Below, one piece after another: positions 1 to 5,315 of a stretch of 5,315 nucleotides of DNA; the first letter of the stretch is position 1; every line of letters begins with the position of its first letter. A program made the position numbers and the translations under genes. The notes under the pieces were generated by a model, which was not told the origin of the DNA, did not search any database, and was given only the letters and a program-made list of their open reading frames with translations. The stretch comes from Deferribacteres bacterium JdFR-76 (GTDB lineage Bacteria; Zhuqueibacterota; JdFR-76), in assembly GCA_002011685.1 (NCBI GenBank), contig MTOL01000168.1, positions 1 to 5,315 of the forward strand. The letters run 5' to 3'.

Positions 1-1336
1 GCATGGCGATGGGACGGACCTGTTCGATCAGGTTGAAGTCCGGGTCTAGCTGGCGGATCAGCCCTTCGGAGATAACCAGCGCCCGCAGCAGCAGAACAAA
101 ATCTGCCGGAATGGCAATCCGGTGGCTGCGGGAAATGGCCAGCAGATCATTGGTAAGCTGGTCAAAGGTGAGCTGACGGATGGGGATGTCGTAATAGCGG
201 TCGATGAAATCAGCAAGATCGATTTTCAGCCGTCTTTCGTCCAGATCCTCCGGAAAATGTGTAATATCCCGCAGCTTCCGGACAATCAGGTCGATGTCCT
301 TTTTGGTAATCCCGTACAGAAAATCGCTCAGGGCTTCGCGGAGGTCCGGGTCGATGTTGCCCATCATGCCGTAGTCCAGGAGGGCCAGTCGGCCATCTGG
401 CAGAAGAAGAATATTCCCAGGATGGGGGTCCGCGTGGAAAAATCCGTGTTCGAAAATTTGGTCAAGCAGAACTTTTGAGCCTTCACGCGTGATTTTTTGG
501 CGGAGCTCCTGGCTGATTCCCTCATCCATCAGTTCGCTGAATTTCTTGCCGCGGAGATATTCCATGGTAAGGACCGATTCCGTCGTGTAATCCCAGAAGA
601 CACGAGGAACAACCAGGAAACTGCTGGTCCGGAAGTTGCGCCGGAACCGTTCGATGTTGCGCGCTTCCAGCAGAAAATCCATTTCGCGGTGGATGGATTT
701 GTCAAATTCCTCGATAATTCCCATGGGATCGTAGAGCTGCAATTCTGGTAGGTAACGTGTAAGGAGAGCGGCCAGGTCGTGCAAAATGGCCAGATCATCT
801 TCCACTGTACGGTGGATGTTGGGCCGTTTGATTTTCACGGCCACTTCCGTGCCGTCGTGCAAACGGGCATGATGAACCTGAGAGATCGATGCGGAAGCGA
901 GCGGCTGAGGATCAAATTCGGCGAAAAGTTCTTCCGGCTTTTTGCCGAACTCCCTCTGAATTTGCTGCAGGATCACCTCCGGTGGCAGGGGAGCCGCCTC
1001 ATCGCGCAGTTTGCCAAACTCTCGCACGAATACGGGAGGAACCAGATCCGGCCGCGTACTTAACAACTGCCCAAGTTTGATAAATGTGGGGCCGAGTTCG
1101 GCGAAGGCCAGCCGCAGCCGCGCCGCCGGATGGAGAACATGAACTTCCGGCAATGGCTTTTTTTGAAATTTTTGCCGCCAGCGGACAAAATAGCGCACCC
1201 GGACGCGCTCCAGCACGTCTTCGAACCCGTATTTAAGAAAAGTGGTCAGAATCTGGCGAGTCCGCTTCAGGTTGCGGTACGTCCGCCGCCAGCGGAAAAT
1301 CCGGGAATGGGAAAACGGATGCGAAAAATTTTGCAT
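1..1336 (-). CDS. ubiB: UbiB/AarF/ABC1-family atypical kinase, C-terminus cut by window edge
   Basis: Member of the ABC1/ADCK/UbiB protein-kinase-like family. Known members act at the inner membrane in ubiquinone or other isoprenoid-lipid metabolism, probably as ATPases rather than protein kinases. The first 445 residues are visible. Seen in the translation: the family-specific KxGQ motif (KLGQ at 87-90, followed by STRPDLVP), the alanine-rich nucleotide loop (ASASISQVH, 147-155), the VAVK lysine (K168), the REMD/LLEARN segment (217-227), the catalytic loop HADPHPGN (301-308) and the metal-binding DYG (321-323), where most relatives have DFG. Family members are usually about 530-560 residues, so roughly 100 C-terminal residues, normally including the membrane helices, lie beyond position 1. 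The ATG at 1336-1334 has an AAAGGA ribosome site 8 nt upstream, and an in-frame TAA five codons upstream excludes a longer start. It is the last visible gene of the leftward cluster, 179 bp after the phasin gene. Family is certain; whether it is UbiB proper or another ABC1 subgroup is not. Confidence 0.95.
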   Translation of the reverse strand, partial: MQNFSHPFSHSRIFRWRRTYRNLKRTRQILTTFLKYGFEDVLERVRVRYFVRWRQKFQKKPLPEVHVLHPAARLRLAFAELGPTFIKLGQLLSTRPDLVPPVFVREFGKLRDEAAPLPPEVILQQIQREFGKKPEELFAEFDPQPLASASISQVHHARLHDGTEVAVKIKRPNIHRTVEDDLAILHDLAALLTRYLPELQLYDPMGIIEEFDKSIHREMDFLLEARNIERFRRNFRTSSFLVVPRVFWDYTTESVLTMEYLRGKKFSELMDEGISQELRQKITREGSKVLLDQIFEHGFFHADPHPGNILLLPDGRLALLDYGMMGNIDPDLREALSDFLYGITKKDIDLIVRKLRDITHFPEDLDERRLKIDLADFIDRYYDIPIRQLTFDQLTNDLLAISRSHRIAIPADFVLLLRALVISEGLIRQLDPDFNLIEQVRPIAM

Positions 1337-1424
1337 ATGGCGTTTCCTTTAATGCGAAAGGCGCTGTGTCCGTCCGTGTTCAGAAAAAGAACAAGTGTTT
1401 TTGGTGATCCTGGCAGACTTTTTT

Positions 1425-1436
1425 TGTGCCGGCACA
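1425..1436. promoter_or_regulatory. Perfect 12-bp palindrome upstream of the ubiB-like gene
   Basis: TGTGCCGGCACA reads the same on both strands with no spacer. It is flanked by a run of seven T on the plus strand. On the minus strand it starts 4 nt downstream of a TATAAA candidate -10 box, so it would overlap the transcription start of a promoter serving the kinase gene. That is a typical place for a repressor operator. With no central spacer it would make a poor RNA hairpin, so a DNA-level dimer site is the likelier reading. A chance palindrome cannot be excluded. Confidence 0.3.
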
Positions 1437-1440
1437 GGCA

Positions 1441-1470
1441 TTTATACTCAATGGGAAAGGAACGCAGCAA
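1441..1470 (-). promoter_or_regulatory. Weak candidate promoter for the ubiB-like gene
   Basis: On the minus strand, TTGCTG (1470-1465) and TATAAA (1446-1441) are separated by 18 bp. The -10 box matches the sigma-70 consensus at five of six positions, the -35 box at only three. It sits about 105 bp before the kinase ATG, in the widest gap of the leftward cluster, which is where an internal promoter would be expected. Inferred from consensus only; the host's sigma-factor preferences are unknown. Confidence 0.25.
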
Positions 1471-1490
1471 TCAAGAATTTATGGCCAGTA

Positions 1491-1509
1491 GGCCGGAATA
1501 TTTCCAGCC
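1491..1509 (-). terminator. Hairpin just after the phasin-like gene, possible weak terminator or mRNA 3' stabiliser
   Basis: On the minus strand GGCTGGAA and TTCCGGCC form an 8-bp stem with one G-U pair around a 3-nt ATA loop. It begins 6 nt after the TAG stop of the phasin-like gene. No U-tract follows on the minus strand, so strong intrinsic termination is unlikely; attenuation or 3'-end protection is possible. The last GGCC of the stem can instead pair with a second GGCC 4 nt further on, giving a competing smaller hairpin. A T-run follows the stem on the plus strand, but no plus-strand gene ends here. Confidence 0.3.
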
Positions 1510-1515
1510 TTTTCC

Positions 1516-2106
1516 CTATTTTTCCAGGCTGTCCAGTTGTTTCCTGATTGCCTTCAGTTCTTTTTCCAGGGGCTGAATGCGCTTTTCAACAATCTGATTG
1601 ATCTTCTGGTCCAGTTCTTCTCTGGTGGAAATGCCGATTTCGGATAGCATCTTGTTCATGACTGTGCGGATTTTCTGCTCGGCCTCTTTTTCGCGGGTGC
1701 GGAGGGTTTCCTTGGCTCTGGCCAGGAACTCTTCACCTTTTTCTTTGGAGACCTTACCGCTAGCCACAAGCTGTTCGATCGCTTCCCTTAATTTTTGTTC
1801 GGTGGTAACCAGCGCGCCGTAGCCGGCAAAAAACAGGTCCTGGAGTACCTGACCGAGAGTGGTCCGGCCGCTTTCGATGCCCGATTTCAGGTTCTCCATG
1901 ATTTTCTGAAAATCCGGCTTCTCTCTTGTCCGACGAATCAGCAGCTGTGTCAGTTCATCCTGCGTAACATCGGCACCAGTGGATTCATCGGTAATTCGGA
2001 ACGCCTCATCTTCCCGGATCAGATCCAAAATATCCTCATCACCCACTACCTGACCGGATTCTTTTTCGGTCAGGGTGCCGTCTTTTTTGCGGAGTATCTC
2101 TTTCAT
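1516..2106 (-). CDS. Phasin-like protein with PhaR-like N-terminal domain (polyhydroxyalkanoate granule/regulator type)
   Basis: A 196-residue, highly charged, soluble protein with two recognisable parts. Residues about 1-62 resemble the N-terminal domain of the PHA repressor PhaR (PHB_acc_N family): SGQVV, then EDILDLIREDEAFRI, then TGADVT and LTQLLI follow the same order and spacing. The NRRLYD core of classical PhaR is missing; KKDGTLTEKES stands there instead. Residues about 85-150 resemble COG3937 phasin-like proteins: hydrophobic LFFAGYGALVTTEQK, then a helix, then the SGKVSKEKGEEFL turn. Residues 160-196 are a predicted coiled coil ending in heptad-like QLDSLEK. Phasins coat PHA granules and PhaR links granule state to transcription, but no PHA synthase is visible here, so the substrate is inferred. 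The ATG at 2106 has GGAGG 6 nt upstream. It follows the SDH proteinase gene by 65 bp with no convincing terminator, so they are probably cotranscribed. A general membrane- or polymer-binding helical protein is the alternative. Confidence 0.8.
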   Translation of the reverse strand: MKEILRKKDGTLTEKESGQVVGDEDILDLIREDEAFRITDESTGADVTQDELTQLLIRRTREKPDFQKIMENLKSGIESGRTTLGQVLQDLFFAGYGALVTTEQKLREAIEQLVASGKVSKEKGEEFLARAKETLRTREKEAEQKIRTVMNKMLSEIGISTREELDQKINQIVEKRIQPLEKELKAIRKQLDSLEK

Positions 2107-2171
2107 CCCTGTCCTCCATGGCTTTGCCAGCGTTTTTTATTAACTCCCTGTCCGCCCGCCCGGGTTTTTGT

Positions 2172-3011
2172 TTACGAACCTTGGTGCGTCGGTTTCCCTT
2201 CTGTATAGGGGGTGGGAATATACTGGACCGTAGGCATTTTCTTATGGACCGGCTGCGGGAACAGGTTCATGAACTGGTAGATTTCTTCCGGCATGTCTGT
2301 AGAGATAGGCAGCCCAAATGAACGTGCTTCTTCGGGCATAATAGGGTAATCATGCGTCCAGGTTCCCTTCGAGAGCAGCTCAGCAATTTCTTCTACTTTT
2401 TCCGGAGGCATTTTTCCTTCCAGGATTTCCCGTACAGTGTTTTTCAGCTGGCGGATTGCTTTTTCGGCCACATCTGCCAGGATCATCGTTTCATCATCCA
2501 CGTGCTCCGGTTTCTTTTTCTGAATGGCCGCCAGAATCGAAGCGGCTGGGTACTGTCCGAGCTGCGGGTCGACAGGGCCCAGCACGGCGTTTGGATCCAT
2601 CACGATTTCGTCGGCGGCAAGGGCGATTAACGTTCCGCCAGACATGGCGTAATGGGGCACAAACACCGTCACTTTCGCCGGGTGTTTTTTCAGGGCCATG
2701 GCAATCTGTTTGGCCGCCAGTGCCAAACCGCCCGGGGTGTGGACAATCAGATCGATGGGAATGTTCGGATCCGTTAGCTTAATGGCGCGCAGCACTTCCT
2801 CTGAGTCTTCAATGTTAATGTACCGCATCACCGGAAAACCCAGAAGGCTCATGGTTTCCTGCCGGTGAATCAGGGCGATGAGCCGGCTACCGCGTTTGCG
2901 TTCTATTTTTTGCATCAGCCGGATCCGAGCATTCACAAGCATCCGCTGCCGGATAATCGGCTGAAGTGCCGAAATCATAAAAAACAGCCAGAAAAGGTCC
3001 AGGATGCCCAT
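2172..3011 (-). CDS. SDH-family Clp-fold serine proteinase, membrane-anchored
   Basis: A 279-residue protein of the SDH proteinase family (formerly DUF114), distant relatives of ClpP and SppA that are common in archaea and found in some bacteria. Residues about 3-20 form a hydrophobic N-terminal anchor (ILDLFWLFFMISALQPII), followed by a basic stretch, which suggests a membrane-tethered enzyme with the catalytic domain on the cytoplasmic face. Clp-fold features seen: IDLIVHTPGG at 86-95 (oxyanion-hole region), the nucleophile elbow HYAMSGGTLIA with candidate Ser124, then ADEIVMDPNAVLGPVDPQ (133-150) and THDYPI (219-224). The family's described triad order is Ser, Asp, His; Asp148 and His220 are my best candidates for the other two, by position only. 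The ATG at 3011 is chosen for its GAGGAGG site 5 nt upstream. The open frame continues further upstream, but there it overlaps the rhomboid gene and shows no family resemblance. It begins 32 bp after the rhomboid stop, so both proteases are probably made from one transcript. Confidence 0.92.
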   Translation of the reverse strand: MGILDLFWLFFMISALQPIIRQRMLVNARIRLMQKIERKRGSRLIALIHRQETMSLLGFPVMRYINIEDSEEVLRAIKLTDPNIPIDLIVHTPGGLALAAKQIAMALKKHPAKVTVFVPHYAMSGGTLIALAADEIVMDPNAVLGPVDPQLGQYPAASILAAIQKKKPEHVDDETMILADVAEKAIRQLKNTVREILEGKMPPEKVEEIAELLSKGTWTHDYPIMPEEARSFGLPISTDMPEEIYQFMNLFPQPVHKKMPTVQYIPTPYTEGKPTHQGS

Positions 3012-3043
3012 CGCTTCCTCCTCTCCATGTTTATTTGTTCGGT

Positions 3044-3757
3044 CTACCACGGAAAATACTGGTCCGGGTAGATCTGAATCCTCTTTCGTTTGCGCTTTTG
3101 CAGAATGGGACCCAGAACCATACCGCAGACGAAGCCACCCAGATGGGCCCACCAGGCCACGCCCCCCATATCTGGCGGCAGTGCAAGAGAGATGGTGCCC
3201 TGAAAAAGCTGCAGAAGGGCCCAGTATCCCAGGAAAATTATCGCCGGAATTTCTAAAAATTCCACAAAGAAGAAGATCGGAACAAGAGTAATGATGGTTG
3301 AATGGGGGAAAAACAGGATGTAAGCACCCATAACGCCGGAAATGGCTCCACTGGCACCAATGGTGGGAACCGTTGATTCCGGATTCATATAAATGTGAAC
3401 CAGGGCTGCGCCGACACCACTCAAAATGTAAAATAGAAAGTAGCGGAAATGGCCCAGCCGGTCTTCCACATTGTCGCCGAAAATCCACAGGAACCACATA
3501 TTGCCCAGAAAGTGCACCCAACCGCCGTGCAGAAACATGGAAGTAAAAATCGGACCAAACCTTTCCAGTATGTTGAATGGAGCATATTCCGCCAGGAGGA
3601 AATATTTTTTGGGAACGACGCCGAGAACCTGAATGACGGTTTGAAGTTTAGGACCCAGCGAGATCTCCACAAGAAAAACAGCCGTATTAACTGCAATGAT
3701 AAGCAAAGTCACAAAAGGGAACGACCGTGCCTGAATGGTATCTTTCAGCGGAAACAT
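3044..3757 (-). CDS. Rhomboid-family intramembrane serine protease
   Basis: A 237-residue polytopic membrane protein that would cleave transmembrane substrates within the bilayer. Seen in the translation: TM1 at about 14-31; the L1-loop and TM2 region with FLHGGWVHFLGNMWFLWIFGDNVED (75-99), holding the HxxxN pair His82 and Asn86; TM4 with the nucleophile motif GASGAISG (Ser136); and the late helix with AHLGGFVCG (catalytic His205). Ser-His dyad and oxyanion residues are all present, so it should be active. The tail is short and very basic (KRKRKR, 221-226) and probably cytoplasmic. Length fits the basic six-helix rhomboid form. The ATG at 3757 is chosen because GGGAGAG lies 5 nt upstream; an upstream in-frame start at 3826 would add 23 residues with no family resemblance. 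It is the first gene of the leftward cluster, divergent from etfB. Substrates cannot be inferred from sequence; the adjacent membrane-anchored proteinase is a possible partner in sequential processing. Confidence 0.95.
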   Translation of the reverse strand: MFPLKDTIQARSFPFVTLLIIAVNTAVFLVEISLGPKLQTVIQVLGVVPKKYFLLAEYAPFNILERFGPIFTSMFLHGGWVHFLGNMWFLWIFGDNVEDRLGHFRYFLFYILSGVGAALVHIYMNPESTVPTIGASGAISGVMGAYILFFPHSTIITLVPIFFFVEFLEIPAIIFLGYWALLQLFQGTISLALPPDMGGVAWWAHLGGFVCGMVLGPILQKRKRKRIQIYPDQYFPW

Positions 3758-3796
3758 GAACGCTCTCCCTGAATTCCGGTTCTTTACTCCTTCCAA

Positions 3797-3823
3797 ATTA
3801 TGTTTTTTGGGTGAGAAATACAA
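3797..3823 (-). promoter_or_regulatory. Weak candidate promoter for the rhomboid-led operon
   Basis: On the minus strand a CATAAT box (3802-3797, five of six positions matching TATAAT) is preceded by TTGTAT (3823-3818, three of six) with a short 15-bp spacer. It lies about 40 bp ahead of the rhomboid ATG, a sensible leader length. The short spacer and poor -35 box keep this tentative. Confidence 0.25.
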
Positions 3824-3844
3824 CACTTTTCATCCAAGTCCAGG

Positions 3845-3885
3845 CCGAATGGATCCAGATTGCGAGGAATGGAGGATCCATCCGG
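3845..3885. repeat. Inverted repeat with 12-bp arms in the divergent promoter region
   Basis: The arms CCGAATGGATCC (3845-3856) and GGATCCATCCGG (3874-3885) are reverse complements at 11 of 12 positions and are separated by 17 bp. The single difference is an A-C mismatch in plus-strand RNA but a tolerated G-U pair in minus-strand RNA. The inner GGATCC of each arm is itself palindromic. The element ends 6 bp before the candidate etfBA -35 box and lies about 20 bp upstream of the candidate rhomboid -35 box. From there a DNA-binding protein occupying both arms could affect both operons. It could equally be a chance or relic hairpin. Confidence 0.55.
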
Positions 3886-3891
3886 TCAAGA

Positions 3892-3920
3892 GTGCCACAT
3901 AAGGCAGCTATTTTTATAAA
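3892..3920 (+). promoter_or_regulatory. Candidate promoter for etfBA
   Basis: GTGCCA (3892-3897, four of six positions matching TTGACA) and TATAAA (3915-3920, five of six matching TATAAT) are separated by 17 bp, the preferred spacing. Transcription would begin near 3927, giving an etfB leader of about 80 nt. This is the best-spaced sigma-70-like pair in the intergenic region. A second, weaker pairing, TTGATT (3925) with GATAAA (3946), also exists. Confidence 0.4.
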
Positions 3921-3924
3921 ATTC

Positions 3925-3937
3925 TTGATTTTATCAA
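3925..3937. promoter_or_regulatory. TTGAT-N3-ATCAA palindrome near the etfBA start site
   Basis: The 5-bp half-sites TTGAT and ATCAA flank TTT. They are identical to the half-sites of the FNR consensus, but FNR uses a 4-bp spacer, so this is not a canonical FNR/CRP-family box. The site would overlap the predicted etf transcription start, where a bound protein would normally repress. A chance AT-rich palindrome is a fair alternative. Confidence 0.2.
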
Positions 3938-3995
3938 CTGGCCTGGATAAATTGAACTCACCAGCCCGCAAAGGCACAGAAGACAAACCAAAAGA

Positions 3996-4001
3996 GGAGG
4001 G
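3996..4001 (+). promoter_or_regulatory. Ribosome binding site deciding the GTG start of etfB
   Basis: GGAGGG sits 4 nt before GTG 4006. The frame is open for 65 further codons upstream, to another GTG at 3811, but that one has no ribosome site and the added sequence does not resemble ETF. The site therefore fixes the start at 4006, where the protein begins with the family-typical NIIVCIKQVPDTET. Confidence 0.8.
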
Positions 4002-4005
4002 ACCC

Positions 4006-4755
4006 GTGAACATTATTGTCTGCATTAAACAGGTACCCGATACAGAAACCAAGGTAAAGGTAGGACCCGATGGTAAGACGATTGACCCTGCGGGTGTGAA
4101 TTACATTTTGAATCCGTATGATGAGTTTGCTGTGGAAGAGGGGTTGCGGATCAAAGAAAAGCATGGCGGTGAGGTTACGGTGGTGAGCCTGGGGCCCGAC
4201 CGGGTGACATCGGCTATTCGGACAGCCCTGGCAATGGGGGCAGACAAGGGGGTTCACATTAAGCTGGATGATACGTACCTGGATTCCCATGCTGTGGCTT
4301 CGGTGCTGGCCGATACGTTGAAAGAACTTCCGTACGACATTATTCTCATGGGAAAACAGGCCGTGGATGACGATAACCTGCAGGTCGGTCCGCGGGTTGC
4401 CACGCTGCTGGGGATTCCTTGTGTGACGGTGGTGACGAAACTGGAAATTGGTGATGGGAAACTGGTGGCAGAAAGAGAGGTGGAAGGTGGAACGGAGGTG
4501 ATAGAGGCCTCCCTTCCGGCGGTCGTTACGGCTCAAAAAGGCTTGAACGAACCGCGCTATGCGTCGGTAAAGGGCATCATGATGGCCAAAAAGAAGCCGA
4601 TCGAAGAAAAGACTGTGGACGCGCCTGAAACTCAGCTGGAGATTGTTAAGATGGATTACCCGCCGGAACGGCAGGCTGGGAAATTTATCGGCAAGGGCGT
4701 GGATGATGTGCCGGAGCTGGTCCGGCGGTTGCACGAAGAAGCCAAAGTGATCTGA
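4006..4755 (+). CDS. etfB: Electron transfer flavoprotein beta subunit
   Basis: Complete 249-residue EtfB, matching the usual family length. With EtfA it forms a soluble FAD-containing heterodimer that accepts electrons from acyl-CoA and related flavin dehydrogenases and passes them on, commonly toward quinone. Seen in the translation: IIVCIKQVPDTET at the N-terminus, NPYDEFAVEEGLRIKE (36-51), the GKQAVDDDNLQVGPRVA stretch (116-132) that contacts the nucleotide in the family, the partner-recognition loop LNEPRYASVKGIMMAKKKPI (180-199), which closely parallels the human ETF-beta loop, and the C-terminal arm that wraps EtfA. It starts at GTG with a strong ribosome site and is followed 43 bp later by etfA. 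Whether this ETF is a simple carrier or an electron-bifurcating type cannot be settled without an alignment; no FixX, quinone-oxidoreductase or dehydrogenase gene is in view. Confidence 0.97.
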   Translation: MNIIVCIKQVPDTETKVKVGPDGKTIDPAGVNYILNPYDEFAVEEGLRIKEKHGGEVTVVSLGPDRVTSAIRTALAMGADKGVHIKLDDTYLDSHAVASVLADTLKELPYDIILMGKQAVDDDNLQVGPRVATLLGIPCVTVVTKLEIGDGKLVAEREVEGGTEVIEASLPAVVTAQKGLNEPRYASVKGIMMAKKKPIEEKTVDAPETQLEIVKMDYPPERQAGKFIGKGVDDVPELVRRLHEEAKVI

Positions 4756-4757
4756 AC

Positions 4758-4773
4758 CGGACGCGGGCGTCCG
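4758..4773 (+). other. Intercistronic GC-rich hairpin between etfB and etfA
   Basis: CGGACG and CGTCCG form a perfect 6-bp stem around a CGGG loop, 2 nt after the etfB stop. No U-tract follows, so it should not terminate. It leaves the etfA ribosome site (from 4787) unpaired. The likely effect is on mRNA stability or on the EtfB:EtfA expression ratio; this is inference. Confidence 0.45.
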
Positions 4774-4798
4774 CAAACATAGACGTAAGGAGGGAACC

Positions 4799-5315
4799 AT
4801 GGCAGGTACAGTTCTGGCAGTTCTTGAGCAGCGGGACGGCGGGTTTCGCAAAACCGCTTATGAAGTGGCGACTGCAGCGGCCGATATCGCTTCTCAGCTT
4901 GGAGGAGAGGCGGTGGCCCTGGTTATCGGCAAAGAGCTTCCTCAGAATGCCGAACAGATCGGAAAATATGGAATCAAAAAGATATATTTTGCCAAAAGTG
5001 AAGGGCTCTCGGGGTATGTTCCCGAGGTTTTCACGGAAGCTGTCCTGAAAGCCATCGAGCAGGTTCAGCCGCAGGCCGTTTTCTTTTCTGCTTCGCTGCA
5101 GGGTAAAGACCTGGCACCACGGGTAGCGGCCAGGCTGGGGGTTGGATTGGCCACCGACTGCACGGAACTTACGGTTACGGACGGAGAATTATGGGCTGTG
5201 CGGCCGGTTTATGCCGGCAAGGCTTTTGTCACTGTACGGTTCAAAGGAACGCCCAATCTGGCTTCTCTGAGGCCCAACGTATTCACCCCCAGAGAGGCTG
5301 GTAATGATACGGCGG
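4799..5315 (+). CDS. etfA: Electron transfer flavoprotein alpha subunit, 3' end beyond the window
   Basis: The first 172 residues of EtfA, out of the usual 310-330. Visible is domain I, the alpha/beta domain that packs against EtfB, with the N-terminal TVLAVLEQRDGGFRKTAYEVATAA region, RVAARLGVGLATDCTEL (108-124) and the RPVYAGKAFVTV ... LRPNVFTP signature (135-164) just before the FAD domain. The FAD-binding C-terminal domain lies past position 5315 and cannot be assessed. ATG 4799 has AAGGAGGG 4 nt upstream. The order etfB-etfA in one transcript is the common bacterial arrangement and supports assembly of both subunits together. No frameshift is seen in the visible part. Confidence 0.97.
   Translation, partial: MAGTVLAVLEQRDGGFRKTAYEVATAAADIASQLGGEAVALVIGKELPQNAEQIGKYGIKKIYFAKSEGLSGYVPEVFTEAVLKAIEQVQPQAVFFSASLQGKDLAPRVAARLGVGLATDCTELTVTDGELWAVRPVYAGKAFVTVRFKGTPNLASLRPNVFTPREAGNDTA

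Noticed and set aside
122..1080. Several plus-strand open frames of 63 to 118 codons
   Set aside because: They are antisense to the UbiB-like kinase, whose motifs run unbroken through the whole region on the minus strand.
1267..1470. Small minus-strand open frame of 67 codons ahead of the kinase gene
   Set aside because: It overlaps the start of the kinase in another frame, lacks a convincing ribosome site and has no recognisable features; the part outside the kinase is promoter-like sequence.
2107..2171. Terminator between the SDH proteinase and phasin-like genes
   Set aside because: The GC-rich CCCGGGCGGG stretch can form only a 4-bp stem with a 2-nt loop and is not followed by a U-tract on the minus strand.
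3012..3521. Longer start for the SDH proteinase, adding 170 residues from 3521
   Set aside because: The added segment lies entirely within the 32-bp gap and the rhomboid gene in another frame, is rich in Ser, Gly, His and Cys without family resemblance, and the start at 3011 has a GAGGAGG site.
3925..3937. Canonical FNR box
   Set aside because: The half-sites match but the spacer is 3 bp rather than 4, so I list it only as an FNR-like palindrome of unknown function.
3811..4005. N-terminal extension of EtfB by 65 codons from a GTG at 3811
   Set aside because: No ribosome site precedes 3811, the added residues do not resemble ETF, and the start at 4006 has a strong GGAGGG and yields a standard EtfB N-terminus. 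The stretch is the promoter region, open by chance.
3958..4851. 297-codon open frame on the minus strand across etfB
   Set aside because: It is antisense to a clear, full-length EtfB; its composition (many Arg, His, Phe, Asn) is typical of a shadow frame and it shows no recognisable domain.

Overview
The window comes from a bacterial chromosome of moderate GC content. All six genes are housekeeping or cell-envelope types. There are no mobile elements, CRISPR arrays, RNA genes or obvious foreign segments. Every start has a strong purine-rich Shine-Dalgarno sequence (GGAGG, GAGGAGG, GGGAGAG, AAGGAGGG), so translation is ordinarily SD-driven. That argues against Bacteroidota proper, where such sites are usually weak. 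The mix of a Clp-fold SDH-type serine proteinase (best known from archaea and some bacteria), a COG3937-type phasin and a bacterial EtfBA pair suggests an environmental, perhaps thermophilic, lineage such as Calditrichota or a related candidate phylum. This placement is a low-confidence impression, not something the sequence proves.

Layout. Positions 1 to 3757 hold a leftward cluster. In transcription order it is a rhomboid intramembrane protease (3757-3044), an SDH-family Clp-fold serine proteinase with an N-terminal membrane anchor (3011-2172), a phasin-like protein with a PhaR-like N-terminal domain (2106-1516), and a UbiB/AarF/ABC1 atypical kinase (1336 and onward, cut by the left window edge). 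The gaps are 32, 65 and 179 bp. The first three genes look like one operon. The 179-bp gap before the kinase contains a hairpin just after the phasin stop, a weak promoter candidate and a perfect 12-bp palindrome, so the kinase may be partly or wholly separately transcribed.

Positions 3758 to 4005 are a 248-bp divergent intergenic region. It contains a large inverted repeat (arms matching at 11 of 12 positions) lying between candidate promoters for the two directions, and a short TTGAT/ATCAA palindrome just after the candidate etf promoter.

Positions 4006 to 5315 hold the rightward electron transfer flavoprotein operon: etfB complete with a GTG start, then etfA cut by the right edge, with a compact GC-rich hairpin between them. 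EtfAB carries electrons from flavin dehydrogenases such as acyl-CoA dehydrogenases toward the quinone pool.

How the genes may fit together: the left cluster combines membrane proteolysis with a lipid/quinone-associated kinase and a storage-granule-type protein, and the right side is acyl-CoA/quinone electron transfer. A shared theme of membrane and lipid metabolism is possible but is inference. No wholly new system is evident. The points most worth a second look are the PhaR-like/phasin fusion, the adjacent pair of membrane serine proteases and the inverted repeat in the divergent promoter region.
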